DNA from: Cladopsammia gracilis
Lineage: Eukaryota; Cnidaria; Anthozoa; Scleractinia; Dendrophylliidae
DNA: 64,000 nucleotides
Assembly: GCA_022457155.1 (NCBI GenBank)
Contig: JAJGOT010000284.1
Span: 969,001-1,033,000, forward strand
Reading direction: 5' to 3'
Below, piece by piece: positions 44,601 through 56,100 of this stretch (positions within the stretch are counted from its first letter, which is position 1; every line of letters starts with the position of its first letter). Under the pieces are notes generated by a model. It was not told the DNA's origin and made no database searches. It saw only the letters and a list, made by a program, of their open reading frames with translations. Both the position numbers and the translations under genes were made by a program.

Positions 44601-47149
44601 CCTTGTAATCGAATTACGTCAACTGTCAATACGTTCACCAATCAGAAACTAGCACACGCTTTGACTCATGGATGACTTCACGCGGGAATTTACTTTGTTT
44701 ACCGCCCAGCGCGAATTAGCCAATCAGAATTTTTCGGCCGCCAGCGTCCGCAGAAATGAACAAATGGGGGTCTTTATTGCAGGCGTCCTTTCCCTCTCTC
44801 CCCAGTTCCCTTCTCTCCGACGCCTGCTACGCAGGCTGGTAGTTGTATAATAAATGATTCCCGAGTTGACGTCATCTAATTACCATTTGGTGAATTCAAA
44901 TCTCTATAACTTACTAACATGACGTTCAAAACAAGAAATATTTTACCATTCAACTACTCAATGTAAATAGAGTTGATACTGAAAATAACTTTATAGGGGT
45001 GTTAGGCACTTTAACCCTTTCACTCCCAGAGTCAATTAAGGAGACATGTAATGTGGTGCAGTTCTAACTTTTGAGTCTGTTGACGAAATCCTATGGTGTG
45101 ACCATTCAAATGGACCTCTTCAGCAGTACTTTTGCATGGTACCATTTGTTCTAACTTTTGAGTCTGTTGACAAAATCCTATGGTGTGACCATTCAAATGA
45201 AACTTTTCAGCAGTACTTTTGCATGGTACCATTTGTTCTAACTTTTGAGTCTGTTGACAAAATCCTATGGTGTGACCATTCAAATGAAACCTCTTCAGCA
45301 GTACTTTTGCATGGTACCATTTGTTCTAACTTTTGAGTCTGTTGACAAAATTCTATGGTGTGACCATTCAAATGAAACCTCTTCGGCAGTTCTTGTGTAT
45401 GCTACCACTTGTTTTTCAACATTTTACGAAATGAAATTTAGTATTTTCTTGAATTTTGACATTTGGCACTCTTGGGAGTTAAAAGGGTTAAATTTTTTAT
45501 CAGTTGATACTGTTTGTGCAAGCAAACCCTGGATATGTGATGCCTTTACCTTTCCTAGGTTATTTAAACAACCCTGAGGCCACCGCTCAGACAATTGATA
45601 GTGAAGGTTGGCTTCACACAGGAGATATCGGACATTACGACGAAGATGAATATTTCTTTATCGTTGATCGACTCAAAGAACTCATCAAATACAAAGGATT
45701 CCAGGTAAATCAATAAAATGATTCCTTTGTATGTCTGTATCTATGTAACATGACTCCTTAACTATGGTCAGTCGGTCGACCGCAAGAAGTTTCCAGCGTA
45801 AAAATTCTAAGCAAGCCATTGCAACCAACCGGTGTCACGATAAAAATTTCGAAAACGATAGAAATATGCAAAAAATAAGAAAAGTCCGTTAAGATAGTCA
45901 AGAGTTATTACTTTGAGATCTCAAAATTCATAACTTTTTCCTAAGTCTGTGAGTTCATTAAGGGGCCGATTACAAGGCGAATTTCAGCCCGGTAGGCTGG
46001 CTGGAATTTTGTTGCGATTACGTGACGAATTTCAGCCCGGGCTGACAGCCCACGCCGTCATCTTGTATCATTGAAAACAAATCACTGCGCATTCCCAAGT
46101 GCACTTTTCTACCCAGGTTACCTCGCTTTTCACCCCGGGCTGAAATTTTGATTACATGAGGTTTTTCAGCCCGTTTGCCCTGGCTGAAACTTTCTTCATA
46201 AAATAGCAAACGTCATTTTAAGGAGATTTGTTCAAGAAACCGGGCTGAAATTCGCCATGTAATCGGCCCCTTAGTCATTTACGATTTTTTAAAAAACGTT
46301 GCAAGCATTTTTTAAAGCTTGGAAAAAGAGCGTGGATATGCTTTGGTTTGACCCATGCACATACATTTGACTGCGATGGACTTGAACCCAAAAACATGTC
46401 TTTTTTTAAGGTACCGTCAAGTTTTCCCCTGTCGCCAAAAAACTTAAAGGCCCACCTTCACCCAAAATGCTGTGTGCGCGGTGATCACTTTCTGTGCTGA
46501 ATAGGCCATTTCCGAGTTGCCTTTAGCCTCTCTATCAAAGCGAGGCTAGGTGCGAAACCTTTCATATGAAAATGAGTTTTCGTTCACATGCAAATAAGTT
46601 TTATTTGCATGTGAATGAAAACTCATTTTCATATTAAAGGTTTCGCACCTAGCCTCGCTTTGATAGAGAGGCCAGAGGCAACTCGGAAATGGCCTATTTC
46701 GTGTAACACGAAATTCACGCTTGAATGCGTGCAACCAATCAGATCACGAGTATGAACAATGGAGCATTTCAAAACGAAAACAAACGACCGCAACGTCTTT
46801 TGGGTGAAGGTGGGCCTTTAAGCGATTCTCTTTTTTCTTTCTCACTTTCCAGGTGCCTCCCGCCGAGCTCGAAGCGTTGTTGATTACTCACCCGAACATC
46901 GACGATGTTGCAGTGATCGGAGTCCCCGATCTTGAAGCCGGAGAGCTGCCGAAGGCCTTCGTGGTCCGGCGTGGAAACGTGACATCAGAGGAAATCATAG
47001 AGTTCGTGGCCAAGAAAGCCCCTCCGCAGAAAAAGCTGAGGGGTGGGGTGGAGTTTGTCGATCAGATACCAAAATCAGCTAGTGGGAAGATATTACGACG
47101 AATGCTTAGAAATCAAGAGAAAGAAAAGCGCACTAGGGCAAAATTGTGA
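33520..47149 (+). CDS. 4CL/luciferase-like acyl-CoA ligase with PTS1 (AKL), 8 exons
   Basis: Exons 33520-33624, 38533-38955, 39404-39670, 40819-40993, 42415-42518, 43571-43652, 45559-45704 and 46853-47149 join in phase to 532 residues, the usual length for 4CL and luciferase relatives. The reaction is acid plus ATP plus CoA to acyl-CoA. Motifs: [10 protein letters not shown] (182-191, Ser where most relatives have Pro), [55 protein letters not shown], and [11 protein letters not shown] with catalytic Lys513. The last three residues, AKL, after a basic stretch form a peroxisomal targeting signal type 1. The start ATG has A at -3 and G at +4. One intron (38956-39403), just before the ATP loop, is absent from the three other modules. 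Closest to the next gene by shared motif variants. Substrate unknown. Confidence 0.9.
34330..34615. mobile_element. Foldback element (intron 1 of second ligase gene)
   Basis: Left parts such as CAATATTAGTAAAACTGTAA and GTAAAGATTGC pair with right parts GCAATCTTTAC and TTTGTAGTTTTATTAATATC. Inner words TTTTTACAAAGAAATGCATGG and CCATACATTTCTTTGTAAAA also pair. Arms are diverged, so this is an older insertion. Confidence 0.65.
34620..36065. mobile_element. Probable 1.4-kb non-autonomous element with inverted ends (intron 1)
   Basis: Near the left end, AAAATGTTTTATTTTCCATCG and CAATATGCGAGCCAGCGAG are matched in reverse complement near the right end by CGATGGGAAACGAAACATTT and CTCGCTGGCTCGCATATTGG. 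The GCGAGCCAGCGAGTCATG word is also tandemly repeated at the left. No transposase ORF is visible. The rest of this long intron, to 38532, shows AT-rich sequence and poly-C runs and no exon. Confidence 0.6.
38956..39403 (+). other. Extra intron unique to the second ligase gene
   Basis: Phase-0 intron between ...KEDT and VALPFSSG, with GT at 38956 and AG at 39402-39403. The other three modules run through this point without interruption. Its interior includes AACAACACGACCCCTAATAT and AGTCTAGTTGACC-type sequence that looks like repeat. Since three of four paralogues lack it, a gain is simpler than three losses. Confidence 0.8.
39803..40030. repeat. Tandem duplication, period about 119 bp (intron 3)
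   Basis: CCTGGAAATCTTCGGACATC begins at 39803 and recurs at 39922 as CCTGGAAATTTTCGGACATC. Both are followed by CTTTGGCAGTCTACGGAAAA and CGTTCGTACAACCTTCGGAC. The two copies are about 95% alike by eye. Confidence 0.85.
40478..40695. mobile_element. MITE, TTTAACCCTTTAAGCCCT family
   Basis: TTTAACCCTTTAAGCCCTAA at the left pairs with TTAGGGCTTAAAGGGTAAA at the right, making a 218-bp element with no coding. Diverged relatives occur near 59670-59830. Confidence 0.8.
41005..41267. mobile_element. MITE, TAGAGCAGTTT family
   Basis: TAGAGCAGTTTcccaTTGAGTGTCG pairs with CGACACTCAAttgAAAACTGCTCTA. Inner GATTGGTC and GACCAATC words also pair. It lies 11 bp past the exon 4 donor at 40993, so it inserted almost at the splice site. 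A truncated relative is at 6355-6480. Confidence 0.85.
41471..41992. mobile_element. Complete element with internal 88-bp tandem repeats
   Basis: Terminal repeats TTAACCCTTTAACTCCAAGAG and CTCTGGGAGTGAAAGAATTAA enclose about five units of the GTACCATGCAAAAGTACTGC repeat. This shows that the tandem array is the body of a mobile element rather than a free-standing minisatellite. Confidence 0.8.
44483..44838. mobile_element. MITE with AGCCTGCGTGGCAGGCG ends and 9-bp target duplication
   Basis: TAGCCTGCGTGGCAGGCG at the left pairs with CGCCTGCTACGCAGGCTG at the right. GTAGTTGTA is directly repeated on both sides (44474-44482 and 44839-44847), a perfect 9-bp target duplication. That length is typical of Mutator-like elements. 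Located in intron 6 of the second ligase gene. Confidence 0.85.
45011..45490. mobile_element. Complete element with internal 88-bp repeats, reverse orientation
   Basis: TTAACCCTTTCACTCCCAGAG at the left pairs with CTCTTGGGAGTTAAAAGGGT then TA at the right. The interior has about four reverse-complement units (CAGTACTTTTGCATGGTACC). It ends 68 bp before exon 7 of this gene. Confidence 0.8.
45959..46273. mobile_element. MITE, TAAGGGGCCGATTACA family
   Basis: TAAGGGGCCGATTACAAGGC plus GAATTTCAGCCCGG at the left pairs with CCGGGCTGAAATTCGCCATG plus TAATCGGCCCCTTA at the right. The phrase TTTCAGCCCGGGCTGA recurs inside. 315 bp, non-coding. Confidence 0.85.
46444..46821. mobile_element. Nested palindromic element ending 31 bp before the last exon
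   Basis: The outer repeats TTAAAGGCCCACCTTCACCC and GGGTGAAGGTGGGCCTTTAA bound a 378-bp element. Inside, 46501-46697 is a nearly perfect palindrome with arms of about 92 bp (ATAGGCCATTTCCGAGTTGC at the outside, CATGCAAATAA at the centre). The element ends at 46821 and the last exon begins at 46853, so it forms the whole upstream context of that acceptor. Confidence 0.85.
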
Positions 47150-47211
47150 AGAGGATAAAGTCATGAGTTTTTTTGTGTAACAGATTATGCATGGAGAATA
47201 ATTTTAGAGAG

Positions 47212-47217
47212 ATTAAA
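47212..47217 (+). promoter_or_regulatory. Candidate polyadenylation signal ATTAAA
   Basis: ATTAAA about 63 bp past the stop of the second ligase gene, the nearest polyadenylation-like hexamer. Motif only, no downstream element evaluated. Confidence 0.35.
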
Positions 47218-48117
47218 CATTGCGTTTCACTGCAAACGGCGAACGCGGGCTTGCCGTTTGCGGTCTGCCGTGAAATACTCACAATTGTTTGCATAAGCTT
47301 CGCGTAAACTCACTATAGAAAAAAATTATGCAAGAAAACGACTTCCTACAGTATTAACTGAAGTAAGTGTTACAGGTAAATTGTGTTTTGGTAATATTTG
47401 GAGACTTTTTTCTTGACATGATATTTGATAGCCTTTTAGTGTTTTAATTTTGCCATCACTTCACTTCTTTCTTACTTTTTCGCTCAATTTTCGAATACAT
47501 TTACATCTTATTAATTATTTCAAAAAGAACAAAGAGTGGCAGAGTCTTTGGCTTAAAAATGGAGTTGTCATTTTAGCAGAACAATTCAAAATATCAAAAT
47601 AAATTCTCCAGTTGTTTACGTACGCGAAAACAGCCTTCCTCGCGTTGAAAACGGCAAACTTGAAAAATGGCGGGAAAATCATGATCACGTGGTATTTTTT
47701 GAAGTTTGCGTTTGCCGTAAACGCGATGTTTAATTGCTCCAATCCTTTCAAGTGCTCAACTTTTCCATGTACCTCAACACATGCGATTAACATTTGTCGG
47801 TCCATAAAGCTCAGCTTGAGGGTTGAATTAATAAAAGCTCCAAACGAAATCTCCCAACCTTAGCGGAGAAGGCGGTGGATAACGGAATGCGTTGTTTGAC
47901 GTTGGGTGATTGCTAAAATTTTGACTGGTCTCGAACTTTTTGAATATCTTTTAGAAAGATTAGCGATGTTCAAGGAACTAAACAGGTCTGTTAAGTCTAG
48001 CCAAGAATCGCACTTACTAGCTGTGATGTAATTTATTTTGCTTTGCGTTTTCGTGAAGGCTGACTTCTACTGTCACTGATCCCGTACCCAGTTCTCCCAC
48101 GGTCACACATTTAATTC

Positions 48118-48242
48118 GCCGATTACTTATCCGAACATCGACTATGTGGCAGTGATCAGAGTCCCTTAGAACTGCTGAAGGCCGCGGTTCGTGATCCGAC
48201 TTCACGAGATGCTTCCCACAAAAAGCTGAGGGTGGGGCGGGG
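48118..48242 (+). pseudogene. Decayed copy of ligase exon 7
   Basis: The stretch ATTACTTATCCGAACATCGA then CTATGTGGCAGTGATCAGAG matches exon 7 of the neighbouring genes (ATTACTCACCCGAACATCGA, CGATGTTGCAGTGATCGGAG). Further on, GAACTGCTGAAGGCC and CACAAAAAGCTGAGGG also match in order. Several bases are deleted between these blocks, a TAG appears where Asp-Leu should be, and no intact frame remains. It lies about 1 kb past the stop of the second ligase gene and is all I can find of a further module. Confidence 0.8.
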
Positions 48243-48544
48243 AATGCGAAAATTTGTTGAACAACATCTTTTCTAAAGCTTTTCCTTAGCTTGTGCTTGT
48301 GCTTATTTCAATGGTGGGAACCAGAGTAAAACAAGCTGAAGCGTTAGCCAAACGACACTGCGCGTGCGTGTGTCGTTTTCATTATATATATCGTGCCGCG
48401 ATCCCTTTGGCCAGCGCCACGGATCACGGATTCTGGTCGATTCCGATTTGTTGATTTTCGGCCAATCAGATTGGAGCGAAATAAACTCTGAGCCTGCGCA
48501 GAATGACTTTCAAATTGGAACCGGCCAGCGTCCATTCTCCATTT

Positions 48545-48726
48545 AACAAATAGATTCCATTTGGCCGTGTGTCTGTTCAGTTATAGATCACCGATGACGT
48601 CAAAATGTGGTAAGAACAGTGGCACACGAGCCGCAGGCGAGTGTGTCACTGATGTTTTTACCACATTTTGACGTCTTCTGTGATCTATAACTGAACAGAC
48701 ACACGGCAAAATGGAATCTATTTGTT
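48545..48726. mobile_element. Palindromic MITE, arms about 70 bp
   Basis: AACAAATAGATTCCATTTGG and CAGTTATAGATCACCGATGA at the left pair with the right-hand ATCTATAACTGAACAGACAC and AATGGAATCTATTTGTT. Arms differ at only a few positions and enclose about 40 bp (GAACAGTGGCACACGAGCCG). Intergenic. Confidence 0.85.
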
Positions 48727-49593
48727 TTATACAATGGACAGTAAAGTAAAAAGGGTAAAATTACGAACTTACCTCGTAGCCCTCGTCTGTTCGAAGATTG
48801 GTTCCAGTTTACGTATTGAGCGTGACATCTCATAAATTTAAAACCGGCCTGAAAAAGCATTTCAAAACTTTGATTCAACCATCTCGCAACCACAGGCCTC
48901 TTGATATTTAATTTATAACTTTTAATTTATTGTTTCATTTCCTTCGCACGCCTCCCGCGCTCTCGGAAAGGAAACGAATGCTACGCAAGCTAACCAGGAT
49001 TTTCCCCCTTTTTCTTGGTGTTTTATTTAGTTCTACCGTAAAATTCCAGCCCAACCGCTTATAGGCCCATTTGCCTGAGTATAACAAAAAAAAGAGATAT
49101 ACCCGTCCCCCGCTTCCTTAATTTAGACACTTTCACCTTCACTCAGGCCTGACCTTCACTGATAGAAACAAGAAGCTGTACACAGCTTGAGCTCGTGGCG
49201 TCTTTTATAACCCATTGCAGTGTTGATTCCCGAGTGCTTTAAAATATGTCTGAAAAGTAGCATTACATTCAGTAGCCGACACTAGAAACCACGATCGCTA
49301 ACTGAAATGCAAAGTTGTATAAACTGACAGTTCACCATTCAAATCGTTTCAATAGGAAAATTTTCTTTTCATTATACAATTCAAAACAAGCACTGAACGG
49401 AGTGCTATAAATGAAACAGGTATTCAGAAGAATTGGTGATAAAATTTATATAAAAACTTGAACCATGAATGCTATCTTCAGAATGCAATGCAAAATACAA
49501 CTTTATCTGCTATCTATCTTGAAAGCTTTTCCACGCAAAATCTCCCTTTTCTGGTACATAACCATGTTTCGTGATTCCCAGTTTAGCAAAGTA

Positions 49594-49672
49594 GCCTGCG
49601 CGCAGACGTATTAGATTTCCTTACTCCCGTTTTCCGCGGGGAGCAAGGAAATCGGATACGTTTGTGCGCAGG
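49594..49672. mobile_element. Short hairpin element, GCCTGCGCGCAGACGTA
   Basis: GCCTGCGCGCAGACGTATTA pairs with TACGTTTGTGCGCAGG, and inner GATTTCCTT pairs with AAGGAAATC. About 79 bp in total. Confidence 0.65.
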
Positions 49673-50494
49673 TGAAAAAGACAAAATAAATTATGTTTTC
49701 CTCACTTCTTACATGTTCTTGTGACATCTAAGTGACCTGATCTCTTACATCGCTATTAAATGAAGACATGAGCTTTCCATGACAATAATTATACCATAAA
49801 TATCTGTCCGAACGCTGAATGAAGCCGACACTAAGCCTGTGTACTTAACGCGGACTTCTAGTGTGACCCTCAAGAATTGGCATTTTAAAACTCTTTGGCC
49901 TAACGCCATGAGTATAAATTAGGAAAGAATAGGGCCGAATGTAAAACGCTGAACTACTATCTCATCAAATGACCTGACCTTGGAAAACGGATTTTTATTA
50001 TGCCACTTAACACCCCCCCCCCCCCTCCCCCCCCCATCAACCTAGCCCTAACCCCCCCCCCCCCCCTTCTCCCCGGGCGGGAATAACCCCCCGAAAATCA
50101 CTAACGAAGTTGCATAACTGAACCCAGGGTTTATAACTGGCATTTTACGGATTCTACGGTATTTTGTAAGAGAGCAAAGCTCAAGGTATCGTAGCATGGT
50201 TTTGAACAAAAAAGGCCAAGATCACAGTGACACTCCCGCTTCAAGGTTTGTGTGACGCTCGGAGAGCTTTCGGCCGCCTTGCTTTACATGATGGCATTTT
50301 CGGCACTCGACATTTTTGTTGTTTATGTGACTTGTGCTCTTTAACAAACACTTAAATGAAAAGTGTCTGTTTTTATTTTCCAAAAAAAGACGTCGACGGA
50401 ACTTCGTAGACTTTGTAGACATTGTGACAATTGCGCAATAGCCTCGGTAACACAGGAAAGTGACCGAAAGTGTTCACTTCACACGATCAGCACG

Positions 50495-52786
50495 ATGTCG
50501 ATCATACGAAGCAAATTGCCTGATATCAACATCCCTGAGAATTTAACATATACTGAGTTCGTATACCGGAACTTTGACAAGTATGGAGACAGACCAGCGA
50601 TCGTAAGAATCTTATTTGTTGTGTCTTAGTTTAGTCATAATCAGATAAATGCTTTATTTAGTTCATTTGGTCTTTGTCCAAGATGGCATCTCGTAATTCG
50701 TCTAAATTTTTAACTTCAGCCCAGACAGAAAAACCAGAAAGAGCACCTTAGCATTAGCAAAGCTTGTAAATTTTAGCGTTATATTTTGTCTACAGGCAAA
50801 GAGATATGAATGTTGTAATTGTTCAATACAGCTAAGTATGGCGGTCGCGTACCACTTTTCAAGCTAATTAACATTACCAAATTCACTAAGCTACATCTCA
50901 GCTTTTAGGCAAGATATTACGCTCAAATATACAAGGTGCCCTCATTTTAACGTGCTCTTTCCATCTGTATTAATGGTTTATCCATGCCAGACGAAATGAA
51001 AAATTTAGAAAAACTATGAATTGGTCCTATGAATTGGTCTATCAGCGTTTCACGGCTAGGTCACGCCATCTTGCTCACATTATAAAAGCAATCAAAAAAT
51101 TATTATTTCTGAACATTAAAATTCACAATTAATTCTCTAAAATTTGAATTCTCCACCTTCCGTCGGACAGAATTCAACTTTGATCAGTAACCTACGCGAT
51201 AGTTCTTCTTTCTATCCTTTTCCAGAGGAAACCCAAATTCACTGATTGCGTGAAATTATTCGGCAAAATAAACGGATTGCGTATAGCCTGCTAACCTTAC
51301 TCCTGTAAAGTTACTCATGCAAAATTCAAATAGAGGCCTGAAACGCTGTAATTCAACCTTCATAAAACCAACAGTATTTAAAACAATTATTCATTTCGAG
51401 GAAAAAATAGCGTTTGATTCGTCGGAATAACTAAGCAAGCGTGATTACGTGCAACTCGCGTTTATATTTTATACGTTTATATTTGCAAAACGGAAATAGG
51501 GTATTATTATCGATCGCGTGAGAATCCAGCGAAACGAACATACCCAAACAGTGGAAAGCTGAAATACTTTTCACGTTGAAGTGTGAAGTTTAAACTTAGA
51601 TCAGGGCAGCACTTCACATTCTAACATATCAAGTAAATGATATGTGACAGGGAGCAGAACAATCTGCTACTCATTCATGCGCTGATTATTTCTGAAAGGA
51701 TGTACAGTGGAATCCCGATTTTTCGAAACTCCCGATTATTCGAACCAAAACTCGTTTCCCTTGGATTTGATTTCAGTCAATACCGGTACCACCTTCGATT
51801 TTTCGAACTAATTTCCGTTATTGCTAGCAGTAATCACAGCTTATGGAGACACGTTCGAAGGAATTTCCGGCGGAAATGAGCCCCTGAAAAAATAACAACA
51901 GGGGCGGCCATTTGGAAGAATCTTAACTGCACATAAACCACAGGACAACCAACACGAAAATTAGGATTGCGTTCTTCGAAAGGGAGGGGAAGGACTGGAC
52001 CGGACTGGACGGGACTAGGACTTGTGTGTGATGAGTACTGTAAACCAAAACTCTGGACTGGACTGGACTATAGTAAGACGCGGACTTGTAAAACGAGTGT
52101 AAGTGTAATTTATACAATTGTAGCCATTGTTTCAGAGGTTAAAAACAACAGCTACACTTGTAAATTACACTTGTAAAAGTTTTATTGATTTGACCCCTGT
52201 GCTAGTAAGATCTAGTAAAACGAGGACTTGTAAAACGCAGCTAGACTTGTAATGAAGACTTGTAATGAAGACTTGTAATGAAGACTTGCAAAATGAGGAC
52301 TAGTAAAATGTGCTAATCTTTCTCTTCATTGAAACGATCATCTATATAAAGTACTTCTATAGTGATCTATTATAATAAAATGCACGAAAAGTGTTTAACA
52401 CAATGATACTTAAAGCCAGTAACATTAGATCCGACATGAGGTGTCGTCCTGTAAGAGCATTGCTACAGAGAAAAAGATTGAAATTCTGGGAATTTGTTTT
52501 AAACAGCTGCCTCAATCCTTCGACTGCTGCTTGATTGAAATTCTACAAATTGCTAGAAAATATAATGAATAACAATTAGTTGAAATGTATTAATGTCATG
52601 AGAGCACCAACCTACAAATCAAAGTGAACTTATTCAAATAAACGCCCTGGGTGCATTTTTAATTTTGGACCTTGAGGGTGAGCGCTATTATTACTATATC
52701 AGCAGTAAAAACTATCTGTATGCTATACAGTTAAAAGGAACACAGGGCGCCAAGGCGTGATCTGTGCTCCAACTAGTGAGACTAGA

Positions 52787-52852
<66 letters not shown>

Positions 52853-53100
52853 AAAAAATAACTACTTTATTCACAATTTAAAAATATCTTAATTACAAAA
52901 GATAAAAATAGAAATAATTATTATTATTATTATATTATTATTATTATCTTCTCATGACGCTTACGCTCTGGCAGATGTTATACCAAAGGAGCAAGCCATA
53001 GCCAATGGCCAAAGGTCCTTTGGGTCATTCCTTCTTGTTTAGTTTTCTAACACCTTTCTTAGGATCCTTGCTGTTCCTAGCAAGGCTGTTTTCTGCAAGA

Positions 53101-53137
<37 letters not shown>

Positions 53138-56100
53138 GTTTATTTTGCTTCAACTGAGCAAAACAGCGTGCAAAAGGGAACTTCCCTTTGCTAGTATCAA
53201 AGTGTTAGCGTTAGTGTTAGTATTAGTGTTATTCGAGGGAGGCCGCTTATTAATTTTATCGGCTTTCATGGTGGGCGCTTATTCCAGGTGGGCGCCTATT
53301 CGAATAAGTACGGTACCTACGGGGTGAACCATTATATTTTTTAGATTGGGGGGGGGGGGGGGGGGTGAAAACAAAATCCAGCAACTGCATAAAAAGCGTG
53401 ATATATAGTTGGTTTTTGGAACTGGCAAGTTTACGAATTCTTCCCTGGAAAGGTCAACCCTAGAACATCCGCGAATGTAGGAAGAATATCCTTGATGCTG
53501 GCTGTTTGTCTTAATGAGCTTATAAGGACAACGTTTTGTCTCTCACAGATAGACGCCCCTTCAGGAAGATTCTTTTCCTTCAATCAGCTTAAAGAAAAAA
53601 CACGCCGCTTCAGTTCTGGTCTGGCCAAAAGAGGCTTTAAAAAGGGCGACGTCATGGCCATATATCTTCCAAACGTCATAGAATACCCGATAATCTTCCA
53701 TGGCGCCGCAAACTTAGGCGGAATTATTACAACACTTAACCCGCAATGCTCGCACGAGGACCTGGCTCACTTCCTGAAAATCTCCCGGGCAAATTATCTC
53801 GTCACTACACCTTTGCTCGCAGAGAAAGCTTTCGGGGCAGGTGTATTGGTAGGGATTCGTTCAGTGTTTGTGATGGGACAAGCTGAAAACTGTGAATCGG
53901 TTTCTTCTCTCTTAGCCGACGATGGAACGGCATTTCCGGAAGGCACAAAAATCGATCCAAAAAAAGACGTTGTGGCTTTGCCATTCTCGAGCGGGACAAC
54001 AGGCGTTTCCAAAGGTGTCATGCTTACACACTATAATCTAATAGCCGAGGTTCGGATCCTTTTTCGAGATGATACCACACTTGAAGATGTGGATACTACA
54101 ATTAATGTGTTGCCCCTCTTCCACATCTACGGCTTATCGGTTATATTAGGGGGACGTCTATATATGGGAAGCAAGATTGTCCTGCTGCCGCGCTTCGAAC
54201 CTAACATGTTTCTTCGAGCCATTCAAGACTACAAGGTAAGGGTTACTCTCCGTTTGACCAGGGGCGTAGCTAGGGGGAAGTCCTGGGGCGTGACACCCCC
54301 CCCCCCCCCCCCCAACTGGTGTGTTTAATACCAATTCCGTTTGTCGGTGTCCTAGCTGGCTACGGCCATTTTAAAGTTACAGAGTACCTTCAGATCGAAC
54401 ATTTTATTTAATTTTTTTTTTTTTTTTTTTTTTTTGGGGGGGGGGGGGGGGGGGCGTCAAAATAAAGTTTACAGAATGAACTTTCGTCCAAAAATATATT
54501 ATCGAAAAATAGTGAAAATTGACGGAGAAATGACGGTTTAACGTTTGTGGGCGGAGTTCGTTTATGAAGCGATATATTTTTCTAAGCGCTGTTTTCTCAA
54601 AGTTAATTTTATTCGCTTGTAGGGGACACTTTAAAGAGCTACAACTCAAATGGAATTTGTTCGATTTTCCTCAAATTTGGACAAAAGCTAGGCTAACATA
54701 TAATTAACAAAAACGTGTCGGCGAATTTCTTATTTCCGAAGACTTTTTCGTCAAGAGCCATTTCCGTTCAATCACTCCAATTTTTTTCTCCCGTTTTCGA
54801 AAATATTCTGTAACTTTTCACTGCAATTGAATATGGAAAATCGCCGACACGTTTTTTTAGAGCTTCGTGTCCGGAAACCCGAGAACAAATCAAATTAGCA
54901 AAATACAATAATCGCTTTGAGTTATAGCGTTTTAAAGCTGATTCGGACATTCGAATTTAGACGTCGTAAAAAAATTCGACAATTCATTTTATTACCAAAT
55001 GGTTTCAGTATTTAGATAGCCAGCTCTATAAGCTTTAATTTGATACCTGGGTTTAGGTATATTAAGCGTAATCTTAAGACGCTAGAGCTGTTATACTGGA
55101 GACACCCCCCCCCCCCCCCTCCCCCCAAGGTACACGGTAACCTTAAAACTTTAGAAGCTTTAAAATTTCTTGCAACAAATGTCTCCCCTATATCAACCTC
55201 AAAAAGACAGCACCGGTGCCCTTTTATGACCAACGTATTATTACACTTTCATGCTCTGACGTCGAACAAACGATTATTTATAAGCGTACGATTATGTGAG
55301 TTCGATTATGGATTGAGTTCGATGAAGTGTGATTGCGTTCGATTCCAAGTTAATATAAATAAATAATGATACCACCCCAATATTAAATATATGACGCTTA
55401 AATCCCTATGATAGACAACAGTTACACTAACAGCTAGCCTTTAGGGACCTTTAAGTTAAAAAGTCAAATAATTTCAACTTTTTTGCGAAAATCGCTCAAA
55501 CTGGGCGATTCTTTAATATAAAGAGAAAGCTGATTCCATAAATGTAACAACTTATAAGTAAAAGAATTATCATGAAAACGACTATTATAGGTAGGTTAAG
55601 TAAGATTACAATCCGTATGCCTTAAATTGTAATGAGACTTTCATTGACGCTCAAATTCTAAACTCCTAACCCAAAAAAGCCATACCTGTTTAAGTAACCC
55701 GGCTAGCGTAATCGTAGCTAAGTTTATTCCCTGTTCTGCCTGTTATCGAAATATCGTACTGTTTTCATGGTTATGGCCAGGAGAAATGAACTAAACAGAC
55801 AAAATAACGGCTAGAAAAGTCAAAATTTAACAAGAATGGCAAGTTTGATTTATTGACCGCCTGTCAATAAATCAAATTTTAGGAACTGTAATCCACTTCA
55901 ATCCTTGCAATCCTGCACTTAATCTCCAAACTACTGCGTTCGTTTTGCTCTATACTACGGGTTCCTTTTTATCCAACTAAGTTGTTTATTTGGTGGCATT
56001 TGGCGATATAACGTGGAAATAAGCAAAGCGAAATTTTGCCGGCTATTTCGGCAGGACAGGTTTCCTAAAGTCTAAAGTTGACACAAAGCGACAGCAGCGA

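Larger units (their letters stand above)
47150..50494. other. Intergenic region between second and third ligase genes
   Basis: 3.3 kb holding an exon-7 relic (48118-48242), two hairpin elements (48545-48726 and 49594-49672), a TACCGTAAAATTCCAGCCC terminus near 49035 and long poly-C runs at about 50010-50066. TTTACAAGT-poor, repeat-rich sequence near 50165-50290 matches the family at 63490-64000. The final 100 bp should be promoter or 5' UTR of the next gene. Confidence 0.6.
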
